Source: Melastoma dodecandrum (taxonomy: Eukaryota; Streptophyta; Magnoliopsida; Myrtales; Melastomataceae). Taken from it: 64,000 nt of DNA. The translations under genes were made by a program, and so were the position numbers. Below are positions 35,058-45,138 of the stretch, piece by piece; position 1 is the stretch's first letter, and every line of letters begins with the position of its first letter. Below the pieces are notes generated by a model. That model worked only from the letters and a program-made list of their open reading frames with translations, was not told the origin of the DNA and searched no databases. The stretch is from assembly GCA_029817715.1 (NCBI GenBank), contig JARUPY010000538.1, positions 8,060,001 through 8,124,000 on the forward strand, given 5' to 3'.

Positions 35058-35920
35058 TTGCCTAACATGCGCACCAACGGATTTGATCCAAATGCATTTA
35101 GGCTAATCTCGACGGTCGGTTACACAGAGGACTTGAAGGCGCTTGGGGCTGCTTCAAATGAGACTAATCCAGGATGTGATAGCCAAAAGTCAAAATTTGG
35201 TCTTGGGTATGACACTCCTAAGCCCGTCAATCAAGTAGTGAAGAAGGCTTCAACTCAATACATCGAAGCTGATGATAAAACTACAACCGAATCGACGAGA
35301 ACTTCGGTATTTGATCGACTTGCAGCCCCGTCTGAGCGAAGATCAGTATTTGATAGGCTTAGCACTCAGAAGGAAGAAATTAAGGTTCGAAGATCGACAC
35401 GATTAAGATTGAGTCAAGCTCCAAGAAGTCGAACGGTGTGGAAGAGAGTTGATAAAAAAGAAGATATCACAATTTTCATAGAAGATACAAAGGATCTTCG
35501 AAGCAAAGTTCCCTATCGAATGAAGCGTCAAACGGTTGTTGAAGTAACTACTGGCGATGTACTGAAAAGGAGCACGAAGACATGGGTATCTACCAATAGC
35601 AATGGGGAATCATCTCATAGTAATAGCAGAAATGATGTTGTCGCTTCCCACCACGTCACAATTACTGAGGCTGAGGAAAACACTTCTCCTAAAGAGGATT
35701 ATGCAGAAGAGGCTCCAGAAGTATTCGAGGATAAAAAAAAGTCTACTGTTGACGAATTGAAAGAAGTCGATCTTGGGGAGGAAAAGGATCAGGCACTCGG
35801 TCCTCCGGATTTTCAAGGGCCGCCGGGGGCGCACCGGACACCACGCGACGTGCGATGCTCCGTCCTACATTCCTTAGCACAAGCCCTGAAGAAGAGGAGT
35901 TATACATCCAATTATTGAAG
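35058..35920 (+). pseudogene. Gypsy A protease-RT linker
   Basis: 286 residues open: FDPNAFRLISTVGYTEDLKA and a doubled SVFDRLxx(P/Q) motif (TSVFDRLAAPSERRSVFDRL), a feature of the linker before RT in this gypsy group, then charged sequence. It overlaps the start of the RT frame. Confidence 0.6.
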
Positions 35921-36925
35921 GAATACAAAGATGTCTTGGCATGGAGTTATAAAGAAATGCCCGGCCTTGATCCAAAGATAGCAGTCTATAAGTTAGCTGT
36001 TAAGCATGGAGTTCGACCCATAAAGCAAGCTCAACGACGTTTTCGCCCAGAGCTGATCCCATTGATAGAGGCCGAAGTCAATAAGCTTATTGAAGCTGGA
36101 TTTATTCGGGAGGTGAAATATCCAACATGGATTACAAATATTGTACTTGTTAGGAAAAAGAATGGTCAACTCCGAGTTTGCGTTGATTTTCGTGATCTCA
36201 ATAATCCATGTCCCAAGGACGATTTTCCTCTTACAATTACTGAGATAATGGTGGTCGCAACCACGGGCTATGAAGCCCTCAGTTTTATGGATGGATCATC
36301 GGGATACAATCAAATCCGAATGGATCCGAAGGATGAGGAAATGATAGATTTCGTACTCCAAAAGGCATATATTGTTATAATGTGATGCCTTTTGGGTTGA
36401 AGAATGCGGGAGCAACTTATCAAAGAGCTATGCAACGAATCTTTGATGATATTCTCCACAGGAATGTAGAGTGTTACGTGGATGATCTGGTTGTCAAATC
36501 CAAATAAAGGCGCGAGCATATCGATGACCTTAGAAAAGTATTTGACAGACTGCGCAAATATCAACTGAAAATGAACCCTTTGAAGTGTGCATTCGGGGTT
36601 ACTTCGGGAAAGTTCCTTGGATTTGTCGTTCGACATCTAGGCATTGAAGTCGATCAATCAAAGATAGATGCGATTATGAAGATGCCAGAACCAAGGAATG
36701 TACATGAGTTGAAGAGCCTTCAAGGGAAATTTGCATGCATTCGAAGGTTTATATCAAACTTGGCCGGACGATGCCATCCCTTTCATAGATGGATGAAGAA
36801 AGGTACTCCTTTTGAGTGGGACGAAGTGTGTAAAAATGCATTTAACAGCATAAAGGCTTATTTGTCAAAGCCACCAGTCTTTAATGCGCCTATTCAAGGG
36901 AGACCTCTCATCTTTATATAGCAGC
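35855..36925 (+). pseudogene. Gypsy A reverse transcriptase and RNase H start
   Basis: RT is well preserved to 36385: DVLAWSYKEMPGLDP, VNKLIEAGFIREVKYPTWI, LRVCVDFRDLNNPCPKDDFP, and LSFMDGSSGYNQI. A frameshift then leads to MPFGLKNAGATYQRAMQRIF and CYVDDLVVKSK, with the catalytic YVDD at 36475-36486 and a stop just after. LNPLKCAFGV-type sequence and FLGFVVRHLGIEV to PFEWDEVCKNAF follow (36571-36921). The RNase H active-site lead-in (PLIFI) hits a stop. Confidence 0.8.
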
Positions 36926-37225
36926 ACAAGAAGCTTCACTAGGTGTTATGTTAGCTCAGGAGAACGATAATGGAAAAGAAAATGCCCTGTATTATTTAAG
37001 CAGGCATTAACCGGAGCGGAATTGAATTACTCTCCAATTGAGAAGACACGTCTTGTTTTAATGTTTGCCATTCAAAAGTTACAACATTATCTGCAGGCAC
37101 ACTCTGTTCGTCTCATATCACGGGCAGATCCTCTCAAATATATAATATCGAGGCCGGTTCTTTTTGGTCATCTCGCGAAATGGGCACTTATGCTCCAAGA
37201 ATTTGAGATCTTGTATGTTCCTTAA
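36925..37225 (+). pseudogene. Gypsy A first RNase H, degenerate
   Basis: Between 36925 and 37020 the reading passes several stops. From 37022 NYSPIEKTRLVLMFAIQKLQHYLQAH, SRADPLKYIISRPVL and HLAKWALMLQEFEILYVP match the retroelement RNase H C-terminus. A stop (TAA at 37223) separates it from the second RNase H. Confidence 0.7.
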
Positions 37226-37231
37226 AAGGAT

Positions 37232-37955
37232 GTGAAGGGACAAGCTTTGGCTGACTTCTTGGCAGATCATCCTATACCAGATAATTGGAAAGTATCGGAA
37301 GAATTACCCGGTGAGGAAGTAATGTTGGTTGATGTTCCTTCTCCATGGAAAATGTTCTTTGATGGCTCAGCTACACAAAGAGGCACAGGAGCTCGAGTTG
37401 TCTTCGTCACATCCGAAGGAGATATCATCCCTTCTGTATATACCCTCACTCAGTTATGCTCAAATAATATGGCTGAGTATCAGGCTCTCGTACTTGGGTT
37501 AGAAATGGCCATGGATAACAGAGTACATAGTTTGAGGGTATATGGAGACTCCAAGCTTGTGATTAATCAACTTCTATCCACATACGAGGTTCGCAAGCCA
37601 GAGCTTTTGCCTTATCATGACTATGCGGTTAAACTCGCAGGGTGGTTTCTGGATATTACAATAAGTCGTATACCGGGAAAGGAAAATGCACAGGCAGATG
37701 CCTTGGCGAGTCTTGCTTCTGCACTCACTTCAGTAGATAGGGAGGTCAGCATCAGATTATGTCAAGCATGGGCGGCTCCACTGGTCCCTGACGAGGTGGA
37801 AACAAATGAAATAAATCTCATATACGTTTGTAACATAGAGGACCAAGATTGGAGACAACCACTCATCGATTTTCTCGAGCACGGAAAGCTGCCTAACGAC
37901 CCACGACAAAAAAGTAGATGTAAGGAGAAGAGCACCTCGATTCATATATTTTAAA
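37232..37955 (+). pseudogene. Gypsy A second (archaeal-type) RNase H
   Basis: 240 residues open: KGQALADFLADHPIP, then WKMFFDGSATQRGTGARVVF with the first Asp, LCSNNMAEYQALVLGLEMA with the Glu, LRVYGDSKLVINQL with the second Asp, and GKENAQADALASLASAL with the last Asp. All four metal-binding acidic residues are present. This extra RNase H is the hallmark of Tat-lineage gypsy elements. The integrase starts after a frameshift. Confidence 0.8.
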
Positions 37956-39084
37956 AATACTCTTTATCGGCGATCCTTTGAAGGAGTATTCTTGTGATGC
38001 CTTGGAGTGGAAGAAGCCGTCAAAGCACTAGAGGAAGCGCATTCTGGAGTTTGTGGGGCTCATCAATCTGGTCCTAAACTTCACTTCCAATTGAAGAGGA
38101 TGGGTTATTATTGGCCGACAGGTAAAGGATTGTATGGAATATGCAAAGAAGTGTCAAGCATGTCAATTTCACGCTAACTTCATCCATCAATCGCCCGAGC
38201 CACTTCATCCAACTATAGCATCTTGGCCATTTGAGGCCTGGGGGCTGAATGTCGTAGTGCCCATTACACCCAAATCATCAGGGGGTCGCTCATATATTCT
38301 GGCGGCAACCGACTATTTCTCCAAATGGGCCGAAGCCGCATCCTTTCGAGAAGTAAAGAAGGAAACGGCGATCACCTTTATCAAGAATAATATTATTTTT
38401 CGTTATGGTGTGCCTCGCTATATCATTACAGATAATAGCCAGAATTTCTCTAATAAGGCCATTGATAAATTTTGTGAGCAATTTGGTTTCAAACAATATA
38501 ACTCTTCCATGTATTATGCGGCAGCAAACGGGTTGGCGGAGGCATTCAATAAAACGCTATGCAATCTTCTAAAGAAGGTGGTCGATAAAGCAAGAAGAGA
38601 TTGGCATGAACAAGTCGAATAAGCTCTATGGGCGTATCGTATGACGTATAGAACCGCGACTCAAATGACGCCATACTCGTTAGTCTACGGCGTTAAAGCA
38701 GTCCTTCCACTTGAACGACAAATACCGTCACTTCGAATAGCCATACAAGAGGGACTTTGTCAGGAAGATAATGCGCAATTGCGTTTACAGGAACTAGAAG
38801 CTTTGGATGAGAAACGTCTTGAAGCCCAGCAGTGGATTGAATGCTATCAGGCTAGGATGTCGAAGTCTTTTAACAAAAAGGTACGACCTCGCTCCTTTCA
38901 AGTAGGTGACCTTGTTTTGGCTTTGCGAAGACCTATAATCATCACGCATAAGACCGGGAGCAAATTCACATCCAAGTGGGATGGTCCATACGTAGTCCAA
39001 GAGGCTTACACTGTGGGCGCCTACAAGATAGTTGATCAAGATGGAATACGAGTTGGACCAATCAATAGGAAGTTCCTGAAGTGA
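37955..39084 (+). pseudogene. Gypsy A integrase
   Basis: The zinc module is broken by shifts (HSGVCGAHQSG readable near 38040-38075; CQACQ at 38155). The core has EAWGLNVVVPITP, where the first catalytic Asp is Asn (38248-38250), YIITDNSQNFSN with the second Asp, and NGLAEAFNKTLCNLL with the Glu. A TAA near 38622 interrupts it. From 38641 the C-terminal part reads MTPYSLVYGVKAVLPLE, then SFQVGDLVLALRRPI and TSKWDGPYVVQEAYTVGAYK to the stop at 39084. Confidence 0.8.
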
Positions 39085-39110
39085 TACTATGCCTGAAGAA
39101 TAACGCTCCA

Positions 39111-39208
39111 TGTTACATGAGCCTAAACTGCACAAAATAATAATAATAATGATAATAATAAATAAATAAAAAGAAGACAAAAAAAAGCAAAAAAAAGTAA
39201 AAAAAAAA
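39111..39208 (+). other. A-rich low-complexity tract after the A integrase
   Basis: (AATAAT)n then long A runs, no coding content. It leads into the 50-bp tandem repeats. Confidence 0.6.
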
Positions 39209-39358
39209 CTAAATAAAATGTAATACTCCTGACCTGCACGAGTATAAACTGTGAACGGCTAAATAAAATGTAATACTCCTGGCCCGCACGAGTATAAACT
39301 GTGAACGGCTAAATAAAATATAATACTCTTGGCTCGAATGAGTCTAAACTGTGAACGA
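39209..39358 (+). repeat. Three tandem 50-bp repeats in gypsy A
   Basis: Unit CTAAATAAAATGTAATACTC plus 30 more bases ending CTGTGAACGG, at 39209-39258, 39259-39308 and 39309-39358. The first two differ at 2 positions and the third at several more. They lie between the integrase stop and the 3' end of the antisense gene. Confidence 0.9.
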
Positions 39359-39499
39359 TATAATAAAAAGATTATGAAATAATCCTGGTTCACACAAGCT
39401 CCGAACCATTTTATTAAAAGAAAAAAGGATTATTATAGTCCGATATAACATGGGAGAATCAAAGTCCAAAGCATAAATTAATTAGAAAGAAAAAAGGGC

Positions 39500-40293
39500 T
39501 CAAGGTTCCAGAGTGAATTGTGCAATCTCCTCGCGTGAGGGCTCGATCAACTCGCGAAGCTCTTCCAAAGACTGAAGATCATCGTCATGAACCATGTTGT
39601 CTCCCTCCAAAACACGCATGGATTCCTTCAAACCCTCAACCTCAGCAGCCGCATCATCGGCCTTTGTTGTGACCTCCTTGAGAATATCCTCTCGATCCGC
39701 CTTGGCCTTAACGCAATCAGATAATTGTCGTCGGAGTTCTTCAATCCGAATCTCATCTTCAGCAAGATGGCTCTCTATGTTGGTCTTCTCCATCATGATA
39801 CATTTTTCTTCCGCTTCAGCTTCAACGAGATAACTTCTGATCGACGCCACCTCTTTATCACGATTTGCGGCACTCATCACTCCTTTAGTGGCAGTTGCTA
39901 AGTCTGAGTATCGCATGGAGCTTTCAGACCCAGATGCTCACATTTATTGATGAGCTCGAGAGCATCCTTAATCTCCTCTGCAAAAACATTTCCTCTACTG
40001 AAAAGGGTCCTCGAAATCTTCTCATTGATATCATCCCAAATACTAGCCGCAAACTTCTTATATGCTCGTGAGGCTATAGAGTCGAAGCAGAAAGAGGACA
40101 CGGCTGGTGTAGTTGAGATCAGATCAACAAAATGAGAAGGTCCGTAGTTTCTATTAGGCTGGATCACTTCCTCCACGGCATGCTCGTCCTTGAGAAGCGG
40201 CTTTAAAAGCTCCTGACCAAGTGGGCTCAATACAGAAGGCTCACCACTGTCATCCATGAAATCGGCCAACTCATTCGCGAGGTACAATAGCAA
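39500..40293 (-). pseudogene. Gypsy A antisense gene: C-terminal coiled-coil part
   Basis: Minus-strand frames (40293-39898 and 39916-39500) encode SPLGQELLKPLLKDEHAVEE, SSFCFDSIASRAYKKFAASI, then a heptad-patterned coiled coil (EAEAEEKCIMMEKTNIESHL, IRIEELRRQLSDCVKAKAD, EGLKESMRVLEGDN). This parallels the coiled-coil tail of the antisense gene in B. A frame change lies at 39900, and an intron probably separates it from the PMD part. Confidence 0.6.
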
Positions 40294-40564
40294 ACAAAGC
40301 CAAAATAAGACGCGGATCGTCTAAAATATATGCTTAAATAATATGAGATGCTCACTAACTCGTTGCCAGCTGGAATGATGTTATCTGGCATGTTTTCGAC
40401 TACATCGATGTTCCCAGATGCATGCTTTGAACGCCTCTGCCTCTTGAAATGTCTGTTGTCATCTGGAGCTTGTGACTTTTCAGAAGGTGCAGTTGTTGAT
40501 GAAAACAAGACATGTTTGTTAACAAGGTAAAAACAAAACAAAAAAAAATGAATGATATATGTGT

Positions 40565-42416
40565 TTATAAATACTTTGGTGGTAAAGACATTTTCTTTTG
40601 GGTGATACCGGCTGGCTTGGTTGGCTTTTCTCGAGTATCATCATCTTTACGTAGAGGATGGTGTATCCCAGCAATCAGTGCCTCTATCCCTTGTTGGAGG
40701 AAATCATCACGCTTCTTTCTCCACCATTTAGAATACCTCTTCGTACAATATGTGTCCAAATCAGTGTAGGAAACGGGAGCACTACACACGTACAATCGAG
40801 AATTAGTGTCTTTTTGCACTGAGAGACGCCACAATATATGCCCTTCATCTAACGAGGAGGGTCGTATGTCACGTGTCAGTATGTGTGGAATGTCCTGGCA
40901 AAACCCAAGCTGACGGCTAAAGTGTGGAGGATGATAAGGTTCCATAATAAAGGAGTTGCCATACCTTAATGTCAAATAACATGAGTGGATGCTTATGAAA
41001 AAGCTCAATGAATTTTCATCTAAGTCAGAAGAATCCTCAATCCAAAGACTGCCCTTTCTGTGGAAGAAGTTATGGCACCAATATACGTTCCCTCCGCCAT
41101 GAATAAGTTCGCGAGCCGCACGAGCATCGAAGTAACGCACCCCACCTTCGCCAGAATAACCAATCATCTGAGGGCCAACAACGACGTTTGGAACAAGAAA
41201 GTGAGTCTGAAAATAGAATGATAACCATCCGTACACATAATGTACTGGAAAATAAACTTTATGAACCCTGGCATGAGTAGAGTTGCAAATCTCATTCAGC
41301 CCTCGGTATATGATGGCCAACACAGGTACCGCAAGGCTAAAGCCTTTTCCCACTGCCATCAAGCTCGCCACTTTGAACGTTTCCGGACGTATATATGATT
41401 CGTCACGCGGGAATACAAATACGCATAACCAATAGGCAATGAAGGCATAAAGATAAGTCTGCAGACGCATTTCTTCGTTAATGCCCAAATCTTCAAATAC
41501 TCCTCCTTCCTTATGACTGACTCCAAGGAGATGCGTCAGCTATTGGCCCTGCAGGGATATGGGACTTCTTTGGACGATTTGATTTCTTCGATACGCGTCT
41601 AGGAGGCCTAATATATTTTTCTTCTCCTCTGAACCAGAACTCGATCCAAGACGATATAGGAACAACCTCCTTACTCGGGACATCTCTATTTTTGTGCCTA
41701 CTTCTGTCATCCTTAGTGTTTTGTTCTAGAAGGCGAGAAAATGCCAGAAATAAATATGTGCAGCTCTTCGGAAGATATCTGCTTCGAGAGTTCGAGCCAG
41801 TGAGTTCTTTCGAGCAAGGGATCATCTCTTCATACATTCTGCCATGAATAGGAAGCCCGCCAAGTTTATATAGATCCCATAGAGAAATTGAAAAAGCTCC
41901 ACGTGATGTTGCGAGGACGTTAAACTGCGGACACCAAGCTTCACAAAAAGCCCACATGACATCAGAGTTGCGGTCATAGCCATAGCGTGAACAAAGTAAG
42001 GCGTCAAGTATGTTGACTTTCCTGAGGACTTCTTCATTACGAAAGACTGCGTCTTCTAGCCATTCCCAATATTTCGGAATAAAACCGAATTCACCGCGGA
42101 AGCGAAGAGTATGCACCTACTCAGACTTTCCTGCAATGACATTCCTCCATAAAGAACGTGAAGGTATTGGCTCCGCCATGCATGAGTGAGGGAGTGACTT
42201 CAATGACCACATGTCCAACAAAGAAAGCTCAGAGATTTTTTACGACCAATGACTGAGGTTATCACGATTCTCATCCAATTTGTCACAGGGTAGGGCAAAA
42301 AGGCCGATCAATGGACGATGGACTACTAATTCTACTCTGTTGCGGAGGTCGCCTTCATTTTCAGCAATACACAAATACTCGCGTCCCGAAACGACCTTCT
42401 TGGTAAAATGAACCAT
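40565..42416 (-). pseudogene. Gypsy A antisense gene: plant mobile domain (PMD) protein
   Basis: Reads leftward from an ATG at 42416 (MVHFTKKVVSGREYLC). After stops at about 42240 and 42119 it runs through FRGEFGFIPKYWEWLEDAV, DVMWAFCEAWCPQFNVL, ISLWDLYKLGGLPIHGRMYEE and WIEFWFRGEEKYIRPPRR (to 41511). From 41488 to 40565 it continues with MRLQTYLYAFIAYWLCVFVF, YRGLNEICNS, YVYGWLSFYF and FSRQLGFCQDIP. These are features of the aminotransferase-like plant mobile domain, a transposon-associated domain also found in MAIN/MAIL-type host proteins. It is transcribed opposite to gag-pol. Stops at 42119 and the 41511/41488 gap could be lesions or introns. Confidence 0.75.
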
Positions 42417-42500
42417 GGTTCTAACGAACCCTGCCAGGTAAAGGAATAAGTGAGTAAAGTGAAATATCAGCCAAACATCTCATCGTACAAGGAGACCGAG

Positions 42501-42665
42501 GGAATATCCGTCGGCGGTTCCATGTGTAGGCCGACGGAATATCCGGCGGCGATCCCTTATGTACGGGGGAGGCCGAGGGAATATCCGGCGGCGGTCCCAT
42601 GTGTACGGGGGAAGCCAAGGGAATATCCGGCGGCGGTCCCATGTATACGGGGAAAGCCCGAGGGA
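42501..42665. repeat. Four tandem ~42-bp repeats
   Basis: Repeats of GGAATATCCGGCGGCGGTCC plus about 22 bases (CATGTGTACGGGGGAAGCC...) start at 42501, 42536, 42578 and 42620, with a degraded fifth start near 42662. The first unit is 7 bp shorter. They lie upstream of the antisense PMD gene start. Confidence 0.85.
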
Positions 42666-43042
42666 AATGTTCAGCGATGGTCTGTATACACTCAGAAAAA
42701 GTGAGCAGAACTATATAAATAAATAAAAACTTAATCGAGGTGCCGTTATAAAATAATCTTGATGGGCATTATTTGGAAAAATATATAGTTTCCTTCTCGG
42801 TGAATTTTTGCCGATTCATTCTTTCTGAAAATTTTCCATGTTTCCTTTTTCCATTGTGGGGCGGTGATTGTGAGTATATTTGGATTCCTAGTGATTTCTT
42901 TAGCTGTCACGTGCGTTAGAGATCGAGGGATTCAAATCTAAAAACTAATCGGTGTAAAGAAACATTTATCCTCGCCATTGTTCGTGTTATTCGGGGTAGG
43001 TACAAAGTGAGAATGTTCCTGTTGAATCTGGACATATGGTGA
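42666..43042. other. AT-rich spacer before the host-gene cargo
   Basis: I see no coding signature, no transposon terminus and no clear hairpin. It marks the transition from element A's own sequence to captured gene fragments. Confidence 0.4.
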
Positions 43043-43735
43043 ATGACACGGAACGTGAAAAAGAAATCATACAGTCTCCTCCACCTCCAGCCCTTCGGTG
43101 GCAGCGGCGAAATTTTTCTCCTTTTGTATCTCGCCCTCCTCCCGCTCTCGCTCTTGTGTGCGCCGTTGTCGCATGTTTCTCCGGCCAAGTCGTATGTTGT
43201 GTATCTAGGACCGCACAAGCAGGGTGCAGAAGTAACCGAACGGGATATTGATGCTGTCAGAACTTCTCATTACAATCTTCTGGGATCAATCTTGGGAAGC
43301 AGCGAGAGGGCGCATCAGTCGATTATTTACTCCTACACACATTATATCAATGGTTTTGCCGCTGTTTTGGATGACGCGGAGCAGCAGAGATAGCGAAGAA
43401 TCCAAACGTTCTGTCGGTGTTCCCGAACAAGGCGAAGAAACTGCACACGACAACGTCATGGCATTTCCTTGGTCTGGAGAAGGATGGCGGTGTGATCAGG
43501 CCAGACTCCATATGGGAGAAGGCCAGGTTCGGCGAGGATACAATTATTGCCAACCTTGACACGGGTGTTTGGCCTGAAGCGGCGAGCTTTAGCGATGAAG
43601 GATTCGGTCCGATCCCGTCGAGGTGGAAAGGAATGTGTCAGCATGGCATTAAAGATAAATTTCCCTGCGAGGGGGCATTTGTCCACAATGTCAACATTTA
43701 TGGATTTGCGAGGGGGCAGTCGCGTTGGACGTGAA
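43043..43735 (+). pseudogene. Captured subtilisin-like protease (subtilase) N-terminal fragment
   Basis: Signal-peptide-like IFLLLYLALLPLSLLCAPL is followed by the I9 propeptide KSYVVYLGPHKQGAE, IIYSYTHYINGFAAVLDDAE. A one-base deletion at about 43380 shifts the frame. The reading then continues as EIAKNPNVLSVFPNKAKKLH, TTSWHFLGLE, and DTIIANLDTGVWPEAASFSD with the catalytic Asp of the D-T-G motif, to GIKDKFPC at 43668. The His and Ser of the triad are absent because the fragment ends there and passes into unrelated sequence. No intron interrupts it, although plant subtilases of this type usually have introns in this part. Confidence 0.85.
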
Positions 43736-43756
43736 GGACTCCGCACTACCCGCGTA

Positions 43757-43905
43757 GAAGGACGAGGATTGCTGCTTCTCCCTGCCTTTCTTTCAGAAGT
43801 TGATCGCTGAGATATTCGGCGCATACTTCCTGATATTCGCTGGGTGCACGTCGGTCACCGTTAACCTGAATAACAACAAGGTGGTGACTCTCCCGGGGAT
43901 TTCTA
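43757..43905 (+). pseudogene. Captured NIP aquaporin fragment (first transmembrane region)
   Basis: KDEDCCFSLPFFQKLIAEIF, GAYFLIFAGCTSVTVNLNNN and KVVTLPGIS match the N-terminal and first membrane segment of NOD26-like intrinsic proteins. An in-frame TAG just precedes it (43754-43756). Neither NPA motif is included. It is in the same orientation as the subtilase piece, and the target site of gypsy B is 43 bp downstream. Confidence 0.75.
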
Positions 43906-43948
43906 GGAGGGATCTCGTCGGGCTTGACATGGATTCGGTGTACGGGAC

Positions 43949-44957
43949 TGTTCGCGTAGGAAACGGACCACGTCGGAAATATTTGGCAATTGGACTCATA
44001 GGGAATTATATGTGATCGCCAGAACGATGAATTTCAATGATAAATAATATGGCTGTTACAAGTTCAAAGTTTTAAAAGAAGAAACAAATGCTTACAGCCA
44101 TAAAAATGAAGGAAAAAACGGTGGTATGGATGACGGAGGCGATGTAGACTCGCTGTTGGAGGTGCGACTGGAGCTGACGTCACTGCTGACGCTGTAGACT
44201 CGTTGTGCCGAAACGTAGACCTGGTGCTGACGTCACTGCTGACGCTGTAGACTCGGTGCAGTGCGCTGTAGACTTACGCCCCGTGAAGCAGAGTCTGGCG
44301 GATGTCGGATGTGGATGCTAAAGCCTCGGATGAACACCTTGGTGGCGGAGATGCAGGCGGAGGATGATCGCCGGAACTACGGTTGCTCGTCCCGACGGTG
44401 GAGGCGATGGTGGAAGCTGGGTGTCGAGACTACGGCCACTCGTCTCGACGATGGGAGTGCTGGCGGAAGGTTGATCAACGGAGCTACGGTTGCTCACTCC
44501 GCTGTTGGAAGGATGACCCAATAAACCCAGGCCGAGGTATCTACTAAACTAAGGGTGACGAGCAATGCAAAGCTTGTGTTTGGCTGATTGATCGTGAGAA
44601 TTTCCTAAGTAGAATCTACTCTCCCTTTTTATACTAAATTCCGTAAGTCTTTGCACGCTCCACACGTCCTCGAAAAATCCCTTAAATCGTGGCTTGATCT
44701 TAACTTCTCTCTAGGGATCGTGGAGTTTGTTTTTCTCAGAGATTCTTCTAACCTCCACTTAATGAGATCGTGCGTTGGACGTGTTCAGATGAGTTGTAGA
44801 CTTAGCTCACACTCGTATTTCTAAAAGGGGTCGTAGACTTAGGCTGTTGCGGACTCGGGATTCGGCACAGTCGACGGGCTATAGACTTAGCTAAGGCCTG
44901 TGTTCCAATATGGGCTGTAGACTTAACACAGGCCCAGAATATCCTATCGTGTCAACA
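43949..44957 (-). repeat. 3' LTR of gypsy B
   Basis: Starts TGTTCGCGTAGG and ends CGTGTCAACA on the plus strand. It holds an extra ~44 bp near 44040-44085 relative to the 5' LTR, three CTACGG(T/C)(T/C)(G/A)CTC copies (44377-44495) and many GTAGACT motifs. The open frames inside are not genes. Confidence 0.93.
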
Positions 44958-44976
44958 TAAGCCTCCCTCTTTCTGC
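44958..44976 (-). promoter_or_regulatory. Polypurine tract of gypsy B
   Basis: On the minus strand AGCAGAAAGAGGGAGGCTTA-type sequence abuts the 3' LTR start TGTTGACACG. Confidence 0.65.
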
Positions 44977-45138
44977 TAAGGCGACTTTTCGTCGCCTGAG
45001 CACAGTTGTCAAATTTTTGGGTTTAAAAGAAGCGTTTCGTTTTCCCTCCTTTCACTTACGTCCTACGCCTCAACTTCCTTCTCTCCAAGAAACCTCGATT
45101 CTCCTTGAAACCCTAACTTCTTTCCAAAGAAAACTCCG

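Noticed and set aside
42450..42704. Plus-strand repeat-coded peptide (VRGxPREYPAAVPC)n
   Set aside because: It is a by-product of the 42-bp tandem repeat whose unit length is a multiple of three. Both strands are open for the same reason.
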